Of a stretch of DNA of 64,000 bases, positions 25,390 through 33,595 are shown one piece after another. The notes below the pieces were generated by a model. It was not told where the DNA came from and did not search any database. It saw nothing but the letters and a program-made list of their open reading frames with translations. Origin of the DNA: Mesorhizobium sp. M4B.F.Ca.ET.058.02.1.1 (lineage in GTDB: Bacteria; Pseudomonadota; Alphaproteobacteria; Rhizobiales; Rhizobiaceae); NCBI RefSeq assembly GCF_003952505.1, contig NZ_CP034450.1, positions 5,725,001 through 5,789,000 of the forward strand, in the 5' to 3' direction. The position numbers and the translations under genes were made by a program. How positions within the stretch are numbered: position 1 is the first letter of the stretch; every line of letters begins with the position of its first letter.

Positions 25390-25762
25390 GGTAAGGTAAC
25401 TGGAGCCAACCACTCCAGTCGGTCAGTGGCCAACCACAAGATCGAGGACACCTTGAAGCAACGACGGTGCGGGCCTTTCTGGTTCTCTTCCGGTTGTCCA
25501 AAGACCGGGGTTACTAAAGAGGCACACCTTCATTGCCGGCAGTGCGGACGGGTCTCCCATCCAAGCCAAGGCAGACAAAGCGAACCGAGGCCGGGCAAGG
25601 CCAAGGTTCACCGCCGCGAGACGGCATTTCATGGTTCCGGGGTCTCCACCGGCTGGTTCCATGGATTTTCCGTCCCGCCTTTGTCCACCGCGTGTTCGCG
25701 AGGCCGACAGCCCGCGTCCCGCAGCCTTATTGCGCGCCGAAAGGCGTTATGGAGAGACCCCG
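25390..25762 (+). promoter_or_regulatory. Long structured 5' leader of ornithine decarboxylase, speF-motif candidate
   Basis: About 370 bases before the decarboxylase contain no convincing gene but many stems: ACTGGAG/CTCCAGT (25399-25419, perfect), CATGG...CCATG around 25630-25662, and CGCC-GAAA-GGCG (about 25736-25747) immediately before the ribosome-binding site GGAGA. GCCAACCAC is repeated at 25404 and 25429. Alphaproteobacterial speF-type decarboxylase genes are known to carry a conserved RNA leader called the speF motif. I assign it by position and structure, not by alignment. Confidence 0.55.
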
Positions 25763-26896
25763 ATGGCCACCCAGCGCATCCTTGACTTCCTCGCCACCCG
25801 ACGTCCGAACGGCCCGTGCCTCGTCGTCGACCTCGATGTCGTGCGCGACAATTTCCGCGCCTTCGAGAAGGCGTTGCCCGATTCCAAGATCTACTATGCG
25901 GTGAAAGCAAACCCGGCGCCGGAGATCCTGCGCCTGCTTGCTGCGATGGGCTCGTCCTTCGACACCGCATCGGTTGCCGAGGTCGAGATGGCCATGGACG
26001 CCGGCGCGCCGGCCGACCGCATCTCCTTCGGCAACACCATCAAGAAGGAGCGTGATATCGCACGCGCCTACCAGCTCGGCATCCGCCTGTTCGCGGTGGA
26101 CTGCGTCGAGGAGGTCGAGAAGATCGCCCGCGTCGCACCCGGCGCGCGCGTCTTCTGCCGCGTGCTGACCGACGGCGAGGGCGCCGAATGGCCGCTGTCG
26201 CGCAAGTTCGGCTGCGTGCCGGCAATGGCGGTCGACGTGCTGCGCCATGCCAAGGCGCTCGGCCTCGACGCCTATGGCGTGTCGTTCCATGTCGGCTCGC
26301 AGCAGACCGATCTCACGGCCTGGGACCGCGCGCTGGGCGATGCCAAGAAGGTGTTCGCGACGCTCGCCGACGAGGGCATCGTTCTGAAAATGGTCAACAT
26401 GGGCGGCGGCTTCCCGACCCGTTACCTGAAGGACGTGCCGGTGGCGCAGGCCTATGGCCAGGCGATCTTCTCGGCGCTGCGCAAGCATTTCGGCAACGCG
26501 CTGCCCGAGACCATCATCGAGCCAGGTCGTGGCATGGTCGGCAATGCCGGCGTCATCAAGTCGGAAGTCGTGTTGATCTCGAAAAAGGCCGACAACGACA
26601 ATGTGCGCTGGGTGTTCCTCGACATCGGCAAGTTCGGCGGCCTCGCCGAAACCATGGACGAGGCGATCCGCTACCCGATCGTCACCGCCCATGACGGCAC
26701 CGAGACCGCGCCTTGCGTGCTCGCCGGTCCGACCTGCGATTCGGCCGACGTGATGTACGAGAAGACGCCCTATCCGCTGCCTCTGTCGCTGACCATCGGC
26801 GACGAGGTGCTGATCGAAGGCACCGGCGCCTACACGACGACCTATTCCTCGGTCGCCTTCAACGGATTCGAGCCGCTCCGATCCTACGTGATCTGA
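25763..26896 (+). CDS. speF: Ornithine/lysine decarboxylase, alanine-racemase fold
   Basis: A 377-residue PLP enzyme of fold type III (eukaryotic-type ODC), making putrescine from ornithine and probably cadaverine from lysine. The PLP lysine is Lys48 in YYAVKANPAPEIL. SFHVGSQQ, the glycine loop NMGGGFPTRY, EPGRGMVGNAG and the cross-dimer cysteine in GPTCDSADV are all present. Despite the speF label used in this order, it is unrelated in fold to the E. coli enzyme. The ATG at 25763 follows GGAGA. It is preceded by a long leader and followed by an acetyltransferase gene. Its product would feed homospermidine synthase (1351-2796). Confidence 0.93.
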   Translation: MATQRILDFLATRRPNGPCLVVDLDVVRDNFRAFEKALPDSKIYYAVKANPAPEILRLLAAMGSSFDTASVAEVEMAMDAGAPADRISFGNTIKKERDIARAYQLGIRLFAVDCVEEVEKIARVAPGARVFCRVLTDGEGAEWPLSRKFGCVPAMAVDVLRHAKALGLDAYGVSFHVGSQQTDLTAWDRALGDAKKVFATLADEGIVLKMVNMGGGFPTRYLKDVPVAQAYGQAIFSALRKHFGNALPETIIEPGRGMVGNAGVIKSEVVLISKKADNDNVRWVFLDIGKFGGLAETMDEAIRYPIVTAHDGTETAPCVLAGPTCDSADVMYEKTPYPLPLSLTIGDEVLIEGTGAYTTTYSSVAFNGFEPLRSYVI

Positions 26897-26897
26897 C

Positions 26898-26949
26898 CGG
26901 TTCGCAAGAACCGTTCTGATCATCCCAGGTGGGCGCATGTTCGCCCACC
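26898..26949 (+). other. Two hairpins after ornithine decarboxylase
   Basis: CGGTTC-GCAA-GAACCG (26898-26913, GNRA loop, then TTCT) and GGTGGGCG/CGCCCACC (about 26930-26952). There is no long T run, so they are at best weak terminators or mRNA-stabilising stems between the decarboxylase and the acetyltransferase. Confidence 0.45.
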
Positions 26950-26995
26950 CGGGCTCGCCTGTGGAACAGACCTCCGCTCGTGAAGGATCGCGGAC

Positions 26996-27703
26996 ATGGA
27001 ATACCTGATCAAATCGGCCATCGCGGCCACCGACATTGCCCCCTCATCCGGCCCTTCGGATCAGCTCTTCTTCGCGGGGGAGAAGAGCCCGATGGCAGCG
27101 CTTGCGCCCTCCCTGGCCCAACGGGCACAGGCTGGCTCGCGCGGCGAGCCGGGTGAGGGGGCCTCACAGGCTCCGGCATTCACCGTCGTGGCGGAAAGCG
27201 CCGGCGATATCGAGGCGCGCGAGGACCTGCTCGACCGCGCCATGGGACCTGGCCGTCGTAGGAAGTCGTCGGAGAAGCTGCGGCGCGGCCGCCGGCCCTC
27301 GGAAGGCCTGGCCTTTGTCGCACGCGATGCCTCGGGCGCGGTCCTCGGCACCGTGAGGCTTTGGGATGTGACGTTGGGCGAAGGCGGTCCGGCGGCCCTT
27401 CTACTCGGACCGCTTGCCGTCGAACCGGCGCTCAAGGGCTCCGGTGTCGGTTCGGCGCTGATGCGGCATGCGGTGACTGAAGCGGCGCGCCTCGGCCATG
27501 GCGCCATCCTGCTCGTCGGCGACGCGCCCTACTACGGGCGCTTCGGATTTTCGGCGGCGAAGACCGGCGCCCTCGCGATGCCCGGCCCCTATGAGCGGCA
27601 CCGCCTGCTGGCGCTGGAACTGATGGAAGGCGTGCTCGACGACGCACACGGCACGCTTAAGGCTGCGGGACGCAAGCAAAAGGCGCAGTCGCTGGCCGCC
27701 TAG
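26996..27703 (+). CDS. GNAT N-acetyltransferase (YhbS-like) with in-frame repeat insertion
   Basis: A 235-residue protein. The ATG at 26996 follows GAAGGAT. The acetyltransferase domain starts near residue 60 (TVVAESAGDIEAREDLLDRAMGP) and includes the acetyl-CoA loop VEPALKGSGVGSALMRHA and the YhbS-type VGDAPYYGRFGFS. Residues 15-56 are low-complexity and are encoded by an apparent palindromic element (27039-27161) whose length is 41 codons, so it extends the N-terminus without breaking the frame. The substrate is unknown. Its position after ornithine decarboxylase makes a polyamine link possible. Confidence 0.83.
   Translation: MEYLIKSAIAATDIAPSSGPSDQLFFAGEKSPMAALAPSLAQRAQAGSRGEPGEGASQAPAFTVVAESAGDIEAREDLLDRAMGPGRRRKSSEKLRRGRRPSEGLAFVARDASGAVLGTVRLWDVTLGEGGPAALLLGPLAVEPALKGSGVGSALMRHAVTEAARLGHGAILLVGDAPYYGRFGFSAAKTGALAMPGPYERHRLLALELMEGVLDDAHGTLKAAGRKQKAQSLAA
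27039..27161. repeat. Palindromic repeat element inserted in the acetyltransferase gene
   Basis: The ends are inverted copies: CCCCCTCATCCGGC at 27039-27052 and GCCGGGTGAGGGGG at 27148-27161. Inside, CTCTTCT/AGAAGAG forms a further stem. The 123-base length is divisible by three. The composition matches 'ccctcatccg...ggggagaag' intergenic repeats that I associate with rhizobial and Brucella genomes. Confidence 0.7.
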
Positions 27704-27704
27704 A

Positions 27705-27747
27705 CATCATCCCAAAGAGTGGGAACCGGTTTTGTGCAAGGTCACGG
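27705..27747. repeat. Degenerate rhizobial intergenic repeat
   Basis: CATCATCCCAAAGAGTGGGA and then CCGGTTTTGTGCAAGGTCACGG resemble a common rhizobial repeat (a 'gatcccgaaaagtgggaaccggtttt' type sequence). It lies directly after the acetyltransferase stop codon. Recognition is from memory. Confidence 0.45.
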
Positions 27748-27760
27748 TCAAACCGAAAGA

Positions 27761-27789
27761 AAACGCCGCCCATCGAGGCGGCGTTTTGC
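27761..27789. terminator. Bidirectional terminator
   Basis: Perfect stem AAACGCCGCC/GGCGGCGTTT with the loop CATCGA, an A run on one side and a T run on the other. It lies between the convergent acetyltransferase and SCP2 genes and can serve both. Confidence 0.9.
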
Positions 27790-27808
27790 TTTGATCTTGG
27801 CGCTGTCG

Positions 27809-28093
27809 TCAACCAAGCAACTGGCTTAGCGCCATGGCGACGGTCATGTCGCCCTCGACCTTTATCTTGCCGGACATGAAGGCCATGGTCGGGTTGAGGT
27901 CGCCGGCGATCAGCGAATCCAGATCGTCGAGCGACAGCTTGACGGTGCAGTCGGTCGGCGCATCGGTGGTGGAGACCGTGGCGCCGTCGATGACGATGAC
28001 ACCGTCGCTGCCGGTGTCGAACTTGACCGAATGCTCGAAGCCCGCGCTTGCCACGCGCGACTTGATCCTGTCGGCAATCTCCTGAACGCTCAC
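27809..28093 (-). CDS. SCP2 sterol/lipid-binding domain protein
   Basis: A 94-residue single-domain SCP2 protein. The GTG at 28091-28093 is chosen because AGGAG lies 7 bases before it and the domain starts at once (VSVQEIADRIKSRVA). Family features are the VIVIDG strand, the DCTVKLSLDDL segment, and the C-terminal DLNPTMAFMSGKIKVEGDMTVAMAL. SCP2 domains carry acyl chains or other lipids in the cytoplasm. The gene stands alone. A palindrome at 28185-28200, about 90 bases upstream, is a plausible operator. Confidence 0.88.
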   Translation of the reverse strand: MSVQEIADRIKSRVASAGFEHSVKFDTGSDGVIVIDGATVSTTDAPTDCTVKLSLDDLDSLIAGDLNPTMAFMSGKIKVEGDMTVAMALSQLLG

Positions 28094-28184
28094 GGCGGTT
28101 CTCCTCATCTTGTTGCGTTTGATACGCGGCGGCGCATTGCCGGCGCATGTCGCGATCACGGTCGCTGACGCATATACCTTCGCA

Positions 28185-28200
28185 TTGACGTTTACGTCAA
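28185..28200. promoter_or_regulatory. TTGACG-TTTA-CGTCAA palindrome, possible LiuR-type operator
   Basis: Perfect 6-bp arms with a four-base centre, upstream of the SCP2 gene. The sequence resembles MerR-family LiuR sites (TTGACGTTTACGTAAACG type) that control acyl-CoA catabolism in proteobacteria. The regulator is not in the window. Confidence 0.45.
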
Positions 28201-28264
28201 CGTGGTGACCATGCGTCATCTCGCATCAGCTTGGCTAGCGGCGGCGAATGCGTCCGCGCCGCGA

Positions 28265-28786
28265 TCAGTGCTGCTTGAAGGGCTTGGTCATTTCCGAGGC
28301 GGTCTCGCCAGCGCCCTTGCGGCGGCGAATGGCGTTGTCGCGGATCTCGTCCTTGGACAGGAAGTTGACCTGGTCGATCAGCACCTCATGCACCAGCTCG
28401 ACGCCGACGCGGGCGTTGATGCTGTCCTGGATGGACTTGCGGAAGGCATCGAGATCGATTGTGTCCTTCTTGGTGAAATCGACCTGCGGATTGGCGTAGA
28501 GATAGGAGTAGACCTGGTCGGTGATCAGCGCGTCGGCCGGTATCGACAGCTTCTTTATCTGCTCTGGCTCGACCGTGTAGACGAGCTTGGTGAGAAAATA
28601 GCCGTCGATCCTGGCGTCGCGGATCAAAGGCACCGAGATAATATCGGTCTTGACGTAGTCGAGGCCGCCCAGCATCGGCTTCGGCGGCTCGCCCACGCCG
28701 GCCTTGCCTGCAGCCTGGAACGAATAGAACACGGCGCCGAGCGTCGCTGCGCAGATCCAGATCGCGGCGGCGATGAACTTGATCAC
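28265..28786 (-). CDS. Uncharacterised flagellar-cluster protein with N-terminal membrane helix
   Basis: A 173-residue protein. The GTG at 28784-28786 has GGGAAAG upstream. One N-terminal hydrophobic helix (residues 2-18) anchors it or acts as an uncleaved signal. The rest is soluble and periplasmic-facing, with a beta-rich segment (TDIISVPLIRDARIDGYFLTKLVYTV), reminiscent of FliL-like proteins but not clearly one. It is the last gene of a three-gene unit after the FlgJ-like and FlgN-like genes. I do not recognise a named family. A role in flagellar assembly is context inference. Confidence 0.65.
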   Translation of the reverse strand: MIKFIAAAIWICAATLGAVFYSFQAAGKAGVGEPPKPMLGGLDYVKTDIISVPLIRDARIDGYFLTKLVYTVEPEQIKKLSIPADALITDQVYSYLYANPQVDFTKKDTIDLDAFRKSIQDSINARVGVELVHEVLIDQVNFLSKDEIRDNAIRRRKGAGETASEMTKPFKQH

Positions 28787-28814
28787 CGGTCTTTCCCTAC
28801 CCTGGCGACCGGGA

Positions 28815-29231
28815 TCATGCTCTTGCCCAGCCGAACTCGCCGGCCGAATAAGTGCCGTCGGCCTCGGCGCGCTGAATGGCGCTCTTCAGCAGATTGGCGA
28901 CCTCGTTGACGGCGTTGAGATGGGCGAGGATCGCCGCCTCGTTCCTGGCCAGCTTCTGGCGCAGCCGCGCCAGGCCTTCGCGATGCTGCTCCAGGAATTC
29001 GATCTCGTTGGCGCCCTTCATGGCGCGGGTCAGCTCATAGAGATAGCGGCTCTTGCGGGCGTTGGACGCCTTGAGGTCGAAGCCGGTGCTGGCACGGATA
29101 CCAGCCGTCTCCTCGTCGACCGCTTCCTCGATGCGGCCGATGATGGCGGCGAGGTTTCCGGGGCGAGCGAGCGGGATGGGCGCTTCCGAGGTCCGCGCCG
29201 GAAGGGTGGAGAATTCGGATTGGTCGGCCAT
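28815..29231 (-). CDS. FlgN-like flagellar protein
   Basis: A 138-residue largely helical protein with a disordered N-terminus (about 1-25). The long helices following LAAIIGRIEEAVDEETAGIR and NEIEFLEQHREGLARLRQKL, and a C-terminal segment (AILAHLNAVNEVANLLKSAI), resemble FlgN, the chaperone for the hook-junction proteins FlgK and FlgL. The ATG at 29229-29231 follows GGGAG. It starts 8 bases after the FlgJ-like gene ends. Divergent rhizobial FlgN proteins are hard to identify, so the call rests on helix pattern and context. Confidence 0.6.
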   Translation of the reverse strand: MADQSEFSTLPARTSEAPIPLARPGNLAAIIGRIEEAVDEETAGIRASTGFDLKASNARKSRYLYELTRAMKGANEIEFLEQHREGLARLRQKLARNEAAILAHLNAVNEVANLLKSAIQRAEADGTYSAGEFGWARA

Positions 29232-29239
29232 GAGGCTCC

Positions 29240-29794
29240 CTAGATTTTTGTATCGGTTTCTATGGTCGTATCGTCGCCGGTCATCGACCGCGCGGCCTGG
29301 CGCTGCAACTCCTGCACCATGGACGTCGACAGCCGGATCTGTTGGTCGATCTCGGCCTTCTCCGGCCCACCCGAAACCGGGCCGACCGGCACGATGCGCT
29401 TGCCGTCCATATAGTGGTCGGCGAGCAGTGATCTGGCGATGCCGATGCCGCCGCGCGCGGCCATGACATTGGCCAGTTGCTCGGCCATCTGCGATTTCCA
29501 CATGTCGCCGGCGAGACCCTTGCCGTAAACGCCCTCGGTGTCCTTGGGCATCATGTTCTGGATGAAGGTCTGCAGCACCATCGCCTCGAAGCGCTGGAAC
29601 TTCTTCTCCGGGTTCGCCACCTCGGCTTTGTCCGCCGTGGCCCGGGAAAGCATGGTGCCGGCGGTGTCGACTGAAAAGGCGGCCGAGGCGCCACCAGTCC
29701 GTTTGGCCAGCGCCGCGCGCGCGGCTTCGACGTCCGTCGGCTCGGCAGCGCGAGCGACGTCCAAGACGATGTCGCTGGGTGGAGAGATTGCCAA
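29240..29794 (-). CDS. flgJ: Rod-binding protein, FlgJ N-terminal domain type
   Basis: A 184-residue protein matching the rod-binding half of FlgJ: EKKFQRFEAMVLQTFIQNMMPKD and then GKGLAGDMWKSQMAEQLANVMA, which caps the growing rod in the periplasm. The muramidase half found in enterobacterial FlgJ is missing, as expected in rhizobia; the separate transglycosylase at 52579 may replace it. The start is a TTG at 29792-29794 preceded by GAGGCGG, opening LAISPPSDIVLDVARA. An upstream ATG at 29872 would add 26 atypical residues. A promoter-like motif lies at 29827-29855. Confidence 0.75.
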   Translation of the reverse strand: MAISPPSDIVLDVARAAEPTDVEAARAALAKRTGGASAAFSVDTAGTMLSRATADKAEVANPEKKFQRFEAMVLQTFIQNMMPKDTEGVYGKGLAGDMWKSQMAEQLANVMAARGGIGIARSLLADHYMDGKRIVPVGPVSGGPEKAEIDQQIRLSTSMVQELQRQAARSMTGDDTTIETDTKI

Positions 29795-29826
29795 AAAAGT
29801 CCGCCTCTTGCCGGTTTTTGCTATCC

Positions 29827-29855
29827 GCACAATGACTGAACAAGCTTGTGGCAGG
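29827..29855 (-). promoter_or_regulatory. Flagellar promoter motif, weaker copy
   Basis: On the minus strand CCTGCCACAAGC, 9 bases, CATTGTGC. The first block matches the fliF-side version (CCTCGCACAAGC) at 10 of 12 positions with identical spacing to the second block. It lies 33 bases before the FlgJ-like start codon. Confidence 0.5.
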
Positions 29856-29959
29856 CTTGCGAGCCCAAGCATCGAGTGGCTCGTCTTTCGCCATCGCGAT
29901 TTTGCTGTGCTACGAAATGGGAGATCGTTCTTGCCAGCGGTTAGGGGCCAAAGTGTTGG

Positions 29960-30229
29960 ATGAAGATTATCGAGAGATTTCAGATTTCCGGGCGAGGCGT
30001 CGTAGTCGTCGGTGACCTACAGACCGACTTCCGGATGGGCCAAAAACTCAACGCGATTGTCATGAGGCCGGACGGCTCTAAAACCTCGACGGCCGCGGAG
30101 AAAGAGTATGCGCTCCGGCGGATCGACGATGTCGCTCACGAATTCGAAGTGTTCGTGCTGCGTCATGTTGATCTAGCTGATGTGCCCGAGGGCAGCACTC
30201 TCGATCTGACTTTGATACCGAGTCGCTAG
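29960..30229 (+). CDS. Small hypothetical protein, foreign-looking codon use
   Basis: An 89-residue soluble protein beginning MKIIERFQISGRGVVVVGDL, rich in beta-strand-like segments, with no membrane helix and no recognised family. It may be an OB- or translation-factor-like beta barrel (KLNAIVMRPDG, then EFEVFVLRHVDLADVP), but this is weak. It is the only plus-strand gene inside the 28-33 kb flagellar block. Its codon use (CTA, AAA, GAT, TCT) is less GC-rich than its neighbours, suggesting later arrival. Its stop overlaps the convergent fliJ stop by 4 bases. Confidence 0.55.
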   Translation: MKIIERFQISGRGVVVVGDLQTDFRMGQKLNAIVMRPDGSKTSTAAEKEYALRRIDDVAHEFEVFVLRHVDLADVPEGSTLDLTLIPSR

Positions 30230-30615
30230 TTAGTATCGTCGCGTCGCTTCTGCGCGATCAGATCGAGCCGCTCGCGGTCGATGCGTTCGCGCTCGTCGCG
30301 GCGGCGCACGTCCTTGTAGGCGCGCTCGACCATGTTGGTGCGCGCCGTCGCGGTGGCGATGAGAGTTGCTTCCTGCCTGGCGCTTTCCAGGCTTGCCTGC
30401 TGGCGGACCAGGGCATTGGCGATGCGGCGATGGTAAAGGTCGGGGAACTGGCCGGCCAGCGATTGGTCAGCGTCGAAGTGCTCGACCAGTTCCCTTGCCT
30501 CGGTCTCGGCCGCTCCCGCCTGCGCCAGGAATGTCGCATGGCGCGTCTCGTGCAGGGCCTTGAGCTGCTCCTGCACCTTGACCAGTTTCCGCAGCCGTTC
30601 CTTGCGCGTGGTCAT
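30226..30615 (-). CDS. fliJ: FliJ-like flagellar export protein
   Basis: A 129-residue protein predicted to be almost wholly coiled coil, with a basic start (MTTRKERLRKLVKVQEQLKAL) and long charged helices to the end (RDERERIDRERLDLIAQKRRDD). This is the FliJ pattern: the central stalk-like subunit of the flagellar export ATPase, contacting FlhA. It follows fliR with a 4-base gap, so it is the last gene of a flhA-fliR-fliJ unit. Identification rests on shape and position. Confidence 0.65.
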   Translation of the reverse strand: MTTRKERLRKLVKVQEQLKALHETRHATFLAQAGAAETEARELVEHFDADQSLAGQFPDLYHRRIANALVRQQASLESARQEATLIATATARTNMVERAYKDVRRRDERERIDRERLDLIAQKRRDDTN

Positions 30616-30619
30616 TGCG

Positions 30620-31372
30620 TCACCGTGCCAGTGTCAGGTCGACAAAGCCGTCGACGAACAGCGACAGCATGGTGCCGATGGCGAGGTAGAAGAGGATCAG
30701 GCCGCCGGCGATGACGAAAGGCAGCGAGATGAAGTAGACGGGGATCTGCGGCGTCAGCTTGTTGACGAAGCCGATGGTCAGATTGACCAGGATGGCATAG
30801 GCGACGAACGGGCTGCCGAGGCGGATGACCAGGAAGAAGGCGTCCGACACGGTGTCGGTGAGATCGACGAGCGCCGCCTGCGGATTGAAGAAGACGTTGA
30901 CCGGCGCGACCGTGTAGGAGGCGACCAGAGCGCGCACGATCTCGTGGTCGAAGTCGAAGACGAAGAGCAGCAGCAATGCCGAGAAGGAGATGATGGCGGC
31001 CAGCGCCGCCTGCGGCTCCGGCTCCTCGATCGCCGGGCCGCCGGCGCCGCCATAGCCGATCAGCGTGGCGATGGCCGAGCCCATGAAGCGCAGCGCCTCC
31101 ATATAGAGCCGGGTCATGGCGCCGATCAGCCCGCCGACCAAGAGTTCCGAGACGATCATCGGCGCCAGGACCTGCGGGCGGGGATCGACATACGGGTAGA
31201 TGCGGTCCCAGAGGAAGGCGAGCAGGCCGCCGGTGGCGGCGACCGCCACGAAGAGCCGGACCTGGATCGGCACGCGCGCACTCGACAGGCCTGGCATCAG
31301 CATGAAACAGGCGCCGATGCGGCAGAAAGCCAGGAAGGCGGCGATGACGACGCCTTGCGAGAGCGCGCTCAC
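30620..31372 (-). CDS. fliR: Flagellar biosynthesis protein FliR
   Basis: A 250-residue integral membrane protein with about six helices, part of the FliPQR export gate in the inner membrane. Typical features are [36 protein letters not shown] and the C-terminal [19 protein letters not shown]. It starts with GTG at 31370-31372, overlapping the flhA stop by 4 bases (GTGA). Translation is therefore coupled to flhA. Confidence 0.93.
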   Translation of the reverse strand: MSALSQGVVIAAFLAFCRIGACFMLMPGLSSARVPIQVRLFVAVAATGGLLAFLWDRIYPYVDPRPQVLAPMIVSELLVGGLIGAMTRLYMEALRFMGSAIATLIGYGGAGGPAIEEPEPQAALAAIISFSALLLLFVFDFDHEIVRALVASYTVAPVNVFFNPQAALVDLTDTVSDAFFLVIRLGSPFVAYAILVNLTIGFVNKLTPQIPVYFISLPFVIAGGLILFYLAIGTMLSLFVDGFVDLTLAR

Positions 31373-33456
31373 GAGATCGTCCCGAGCACCTTGATCTCGA
31401 CGCCCTTGGCGATCTCGACATGGGAGAGCACCGGCAACGTGGTGAACAGGCGCTCGATGATCATGCGCACATAGGGGCGCGCGTCCGGCGCGGTGACCAG
31501 CACGAAGCGCTCGCCGGCTTCCAGATGCTTGCGGATCGCCTTGGTCGCATCCTGGCCGAATTCCTCGAGCTGACGCGGGTCGATGTCGAACTCGCGCACC
31601 TCGCCCTTGGCGTCGCGCTTGAGGCTCTGGTGGAAGGCGAGGTCCCAGCGGTTGCCGAGACGCAGAACCTTGAGCACGCCGCCCTCGGAAAGATCGCCGC
31701 AGATCTGCTGCGCCATGCGGATGCGCACGTGCTCGACAATCTGTTCGGTGCGGCGCACATGCGGCGCGATCTCGGCGATGGCTTCGATGATCAGATGCAG
31801 GTTGCGGATCGAGACGCGCTCGGCGAGCAGAAGCTTCAGCACCGCCTGCAGGCCGGGATAGGAGATGTGCGAGGTGCAGATCTCGTCGGCGAGCTTGCGG
31901 TATTCCGGATCCTGCCTCTCGAGCAGCGCCTTCATGTCCTTGTAGGAGAGAAGCTGCGGCAGGTTGTTGCGGATGACCTCGGAGAGATGGGTGAGCAGCA
32001 CCGACATGTTGTCGGCATAGGTGTAGTTCTCACGCTTCAGGTCCTCGGCGAAGGTCTCCAGCACCGAGAAGGCGCGCATGCCGAAAGCCGGCTCGCGGAT
32101 CTCCTCGCCGGGCAGGTCCGGCACGTCGCGGGTGCCGAGCAGCACCATGATCTCGCCGACGCGCATCTGGTACTCGGCGACGACCGTGCCGTGGACCTTG
32201 ATCTGGTAGCTCTTCGGCGGGATGGCGAAGTCGTCGGCGACGCGCACTTCCGGCACGACGAAGCCGTATTGCTGGGCGAACTTCTTGCGCATCTTGGCCA
32301 TGCGGAAGACCAGCTCCTGATGTGACACAAGCAAGCGCGTCGACAGCTGCTTGCCGATCAGCAGCTCGATCTCGGCGGTGGCGAGCGAGGCCTTGACTGA
32401 GTTCTTCTCTTCCTCGGCCTTCTTGGCCTTCTCCTCGTCCCTCAGTGCTTCGGCGGCGGCCATGGCGCGGTTCTGGCGCATCGGAATGACGTAGCCGAGA
32501 CCGGCCATGCCGCCAGCAAGCGCGAAGAACGGGAACAGCGGCAGGCCGGGCATGAGGCCGAGGATGACCAGCAGGAACGCCGCGACGTAGAGCGCGCGCG
32601 GATGGGCGCCGAGCTGGCCGAACACGGCCTGGTTGGCCGAGCCGCGGGTGCCGCCCTTGGAGACCAGCATGCCGGCGGCGAGCGAGACGATCAGCGCCGG
32701 GATCTGGGTGACGAGGCCGTCACCGACCGACAGTTTGATGAACACGTCGGCGGCTTCGCCCATACCCATGCCGTGGCGGATGTAGCCGATGGCGATGCCG
32801 CCGACGATGTTGATGGCGGTGATGATGAGGCCGGCGATGGCGTCGCCGCGCACGAATTTCGAGGCGCCGTCCATAGAGCCGAAGAAGGAGGATTCCTCTT
32901 CCAGCTCGCGGCGGCGCAGCTGCGCCGTCTTCTCGTCGATCATGCCGGCGGAGAGGTCGGCGTCGATCGACATCTGCTTGCCGGGGATGGCGTCGAGGGT
33001 GAAGCGGGCGCCAACCTCGGCGATACGGGTGGCGCCCTTGGTGATGACGATGAAATTCACCACGATCAGGATCAGGAAGACGATCAGGCCGATGACGAAG
33101 TCGCTCGACATCACCAGCTTCGAGAAGCCGGAGATGACATAGCCGGCCGCGTGCGTGCCCTCACTGCCGTGCGAGAGGATCATGCGCGTGGTGGCGATGT
33201 TGAGCGACAGCCTGAGCATGGTGGCGATCAGCAGCACGGTCGGGAAGGAGGAGAAGTCGAGCGGCCGCTGGATCCACAGCGCCACCATCAGGATCAGCAC
33301 CGACAGCGCGATCGAGAAGGCAAGGCCGATGTCGATGAGGAAGGCCGGGATCGGCAAGAACAGCACCGCCAGGATGACGACGATGCCCAGCGCGAAGAAG
33401 ACGTCGCGGCCGTTCTTGGCCACCAGGCCGGCCGGGATTGTTTCGCTGATCGCCAT
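31369..33456 (-). CDS. flhA: Flagellar biosynthesis protein FlhA
   Basis: A 695-residue export-apparatus protein: about eight N-terminal membrane helices (residues 15-320), the conserved FHIPEP region as [20 protein letters not shown], a linker (330-360) and the cytoplasmic ring domain that docks chaperone-substrate complexes. The length is usual for the family. In rhizobia it normally follows fliQ; here fliQ is 12.8 kb upstream across an unrelated block, and flhA has its own promoter-like motif at 33500-33528. It is coupled to fliR downstream. Confidence 0.96.
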   Translation of the reverse strand: MAISETIPAGLVAKNGRDVFFALGIVVILAVLFLPIPAFLIDIGLAFSIALSVLILMVALWIQRPLDFSSFPTVLLIATMLRLSLNIATTRMILSHGSEGTHAAGYVISGFSKLVMSSDFVIGLIVFLILIVVNFIVITKGATRIAEVGARFTLDAIPGKQMSIDADLSAGMIDEKTAQLRRRELEEESSFFGSMDGASKFVRGDAIAGLIITAINIVGGIAIGYIRHGMGMGEAADVFIKLSVGDGLVTQIPALIVSLAAGMLVSKGGTRGSANQAVFGQLGAHPRALYVAAFLLVILGLMPGLPLFPFFALAGGMAGLGYVIPMRQNRAMAAAEALRDEEKAKKAEEEKNSVKASLATAEIELLIGKQLSTRLLVSHQELVFRMAKMRKKFAQQYGFVVPEVRVADDFAIPPKSYQIKVHGTVVAEYQMRVGEIMVLLGTRDVPDLPGEEIREPAFGMRAFSVLETFAEDLKRENYTYADNMSVLLTHLSEVIRNNLPQLLSYKDMKALLERQDPEYRKLADEICTSHISYPGLQAVLKLLLAERVSIRNLHLIIEAIAEIAPHVRRTEQIVEHVRIRMAQQICGDLSEGGVLKVLRLGNRWDLAFHQSLKRDAKGEVREFDIDPRQLEEFGQDATKAIRKHLEAGERFVLVTAPDARPYVRMIIERLFTTLPVLSHVEIAKGVEIKVLGTIS

Positions 33457-33499
33457 ATCGTCCTCAAGTCTCCAGCGCGCCGAACGCGCGGCAGCCTTT

Positions 33500-33528
33500 C
33501 GAGCCTAACCAGCCAAGCTTGCGCGAGG
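33500..33528 (-). promoter_or_regulatory. Flagellar promoter motif before flhA
   Basis: On the minus strand CCTCGCGCAAGC, 9 bases, TAGGCTCG, ending 44 bases before the flhA ATG. It is identical to the flgE copy in 11 of 12 and 8 of 8 positions and has the same spacing as the fliF copy. Confidence 0.65.
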
Positions 33529-33595
33529 GTGGGAGACTGGCTACTGCCGATGGGCGGCATCCTCAGCCGCGCGCAACCTTCAGAAGGGGACCGGC

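Noticed and set aside
25261..25785. 174-codon plus-strand frame in the decarboxylase leader
   Set aside because: It overlaps the decarboxylase start in another frame, lacks a ribosome-binding site and a recognisable domain; the HCRQCG cysteines look fortuitous. A short leader peptide in this area cannot be excluded.
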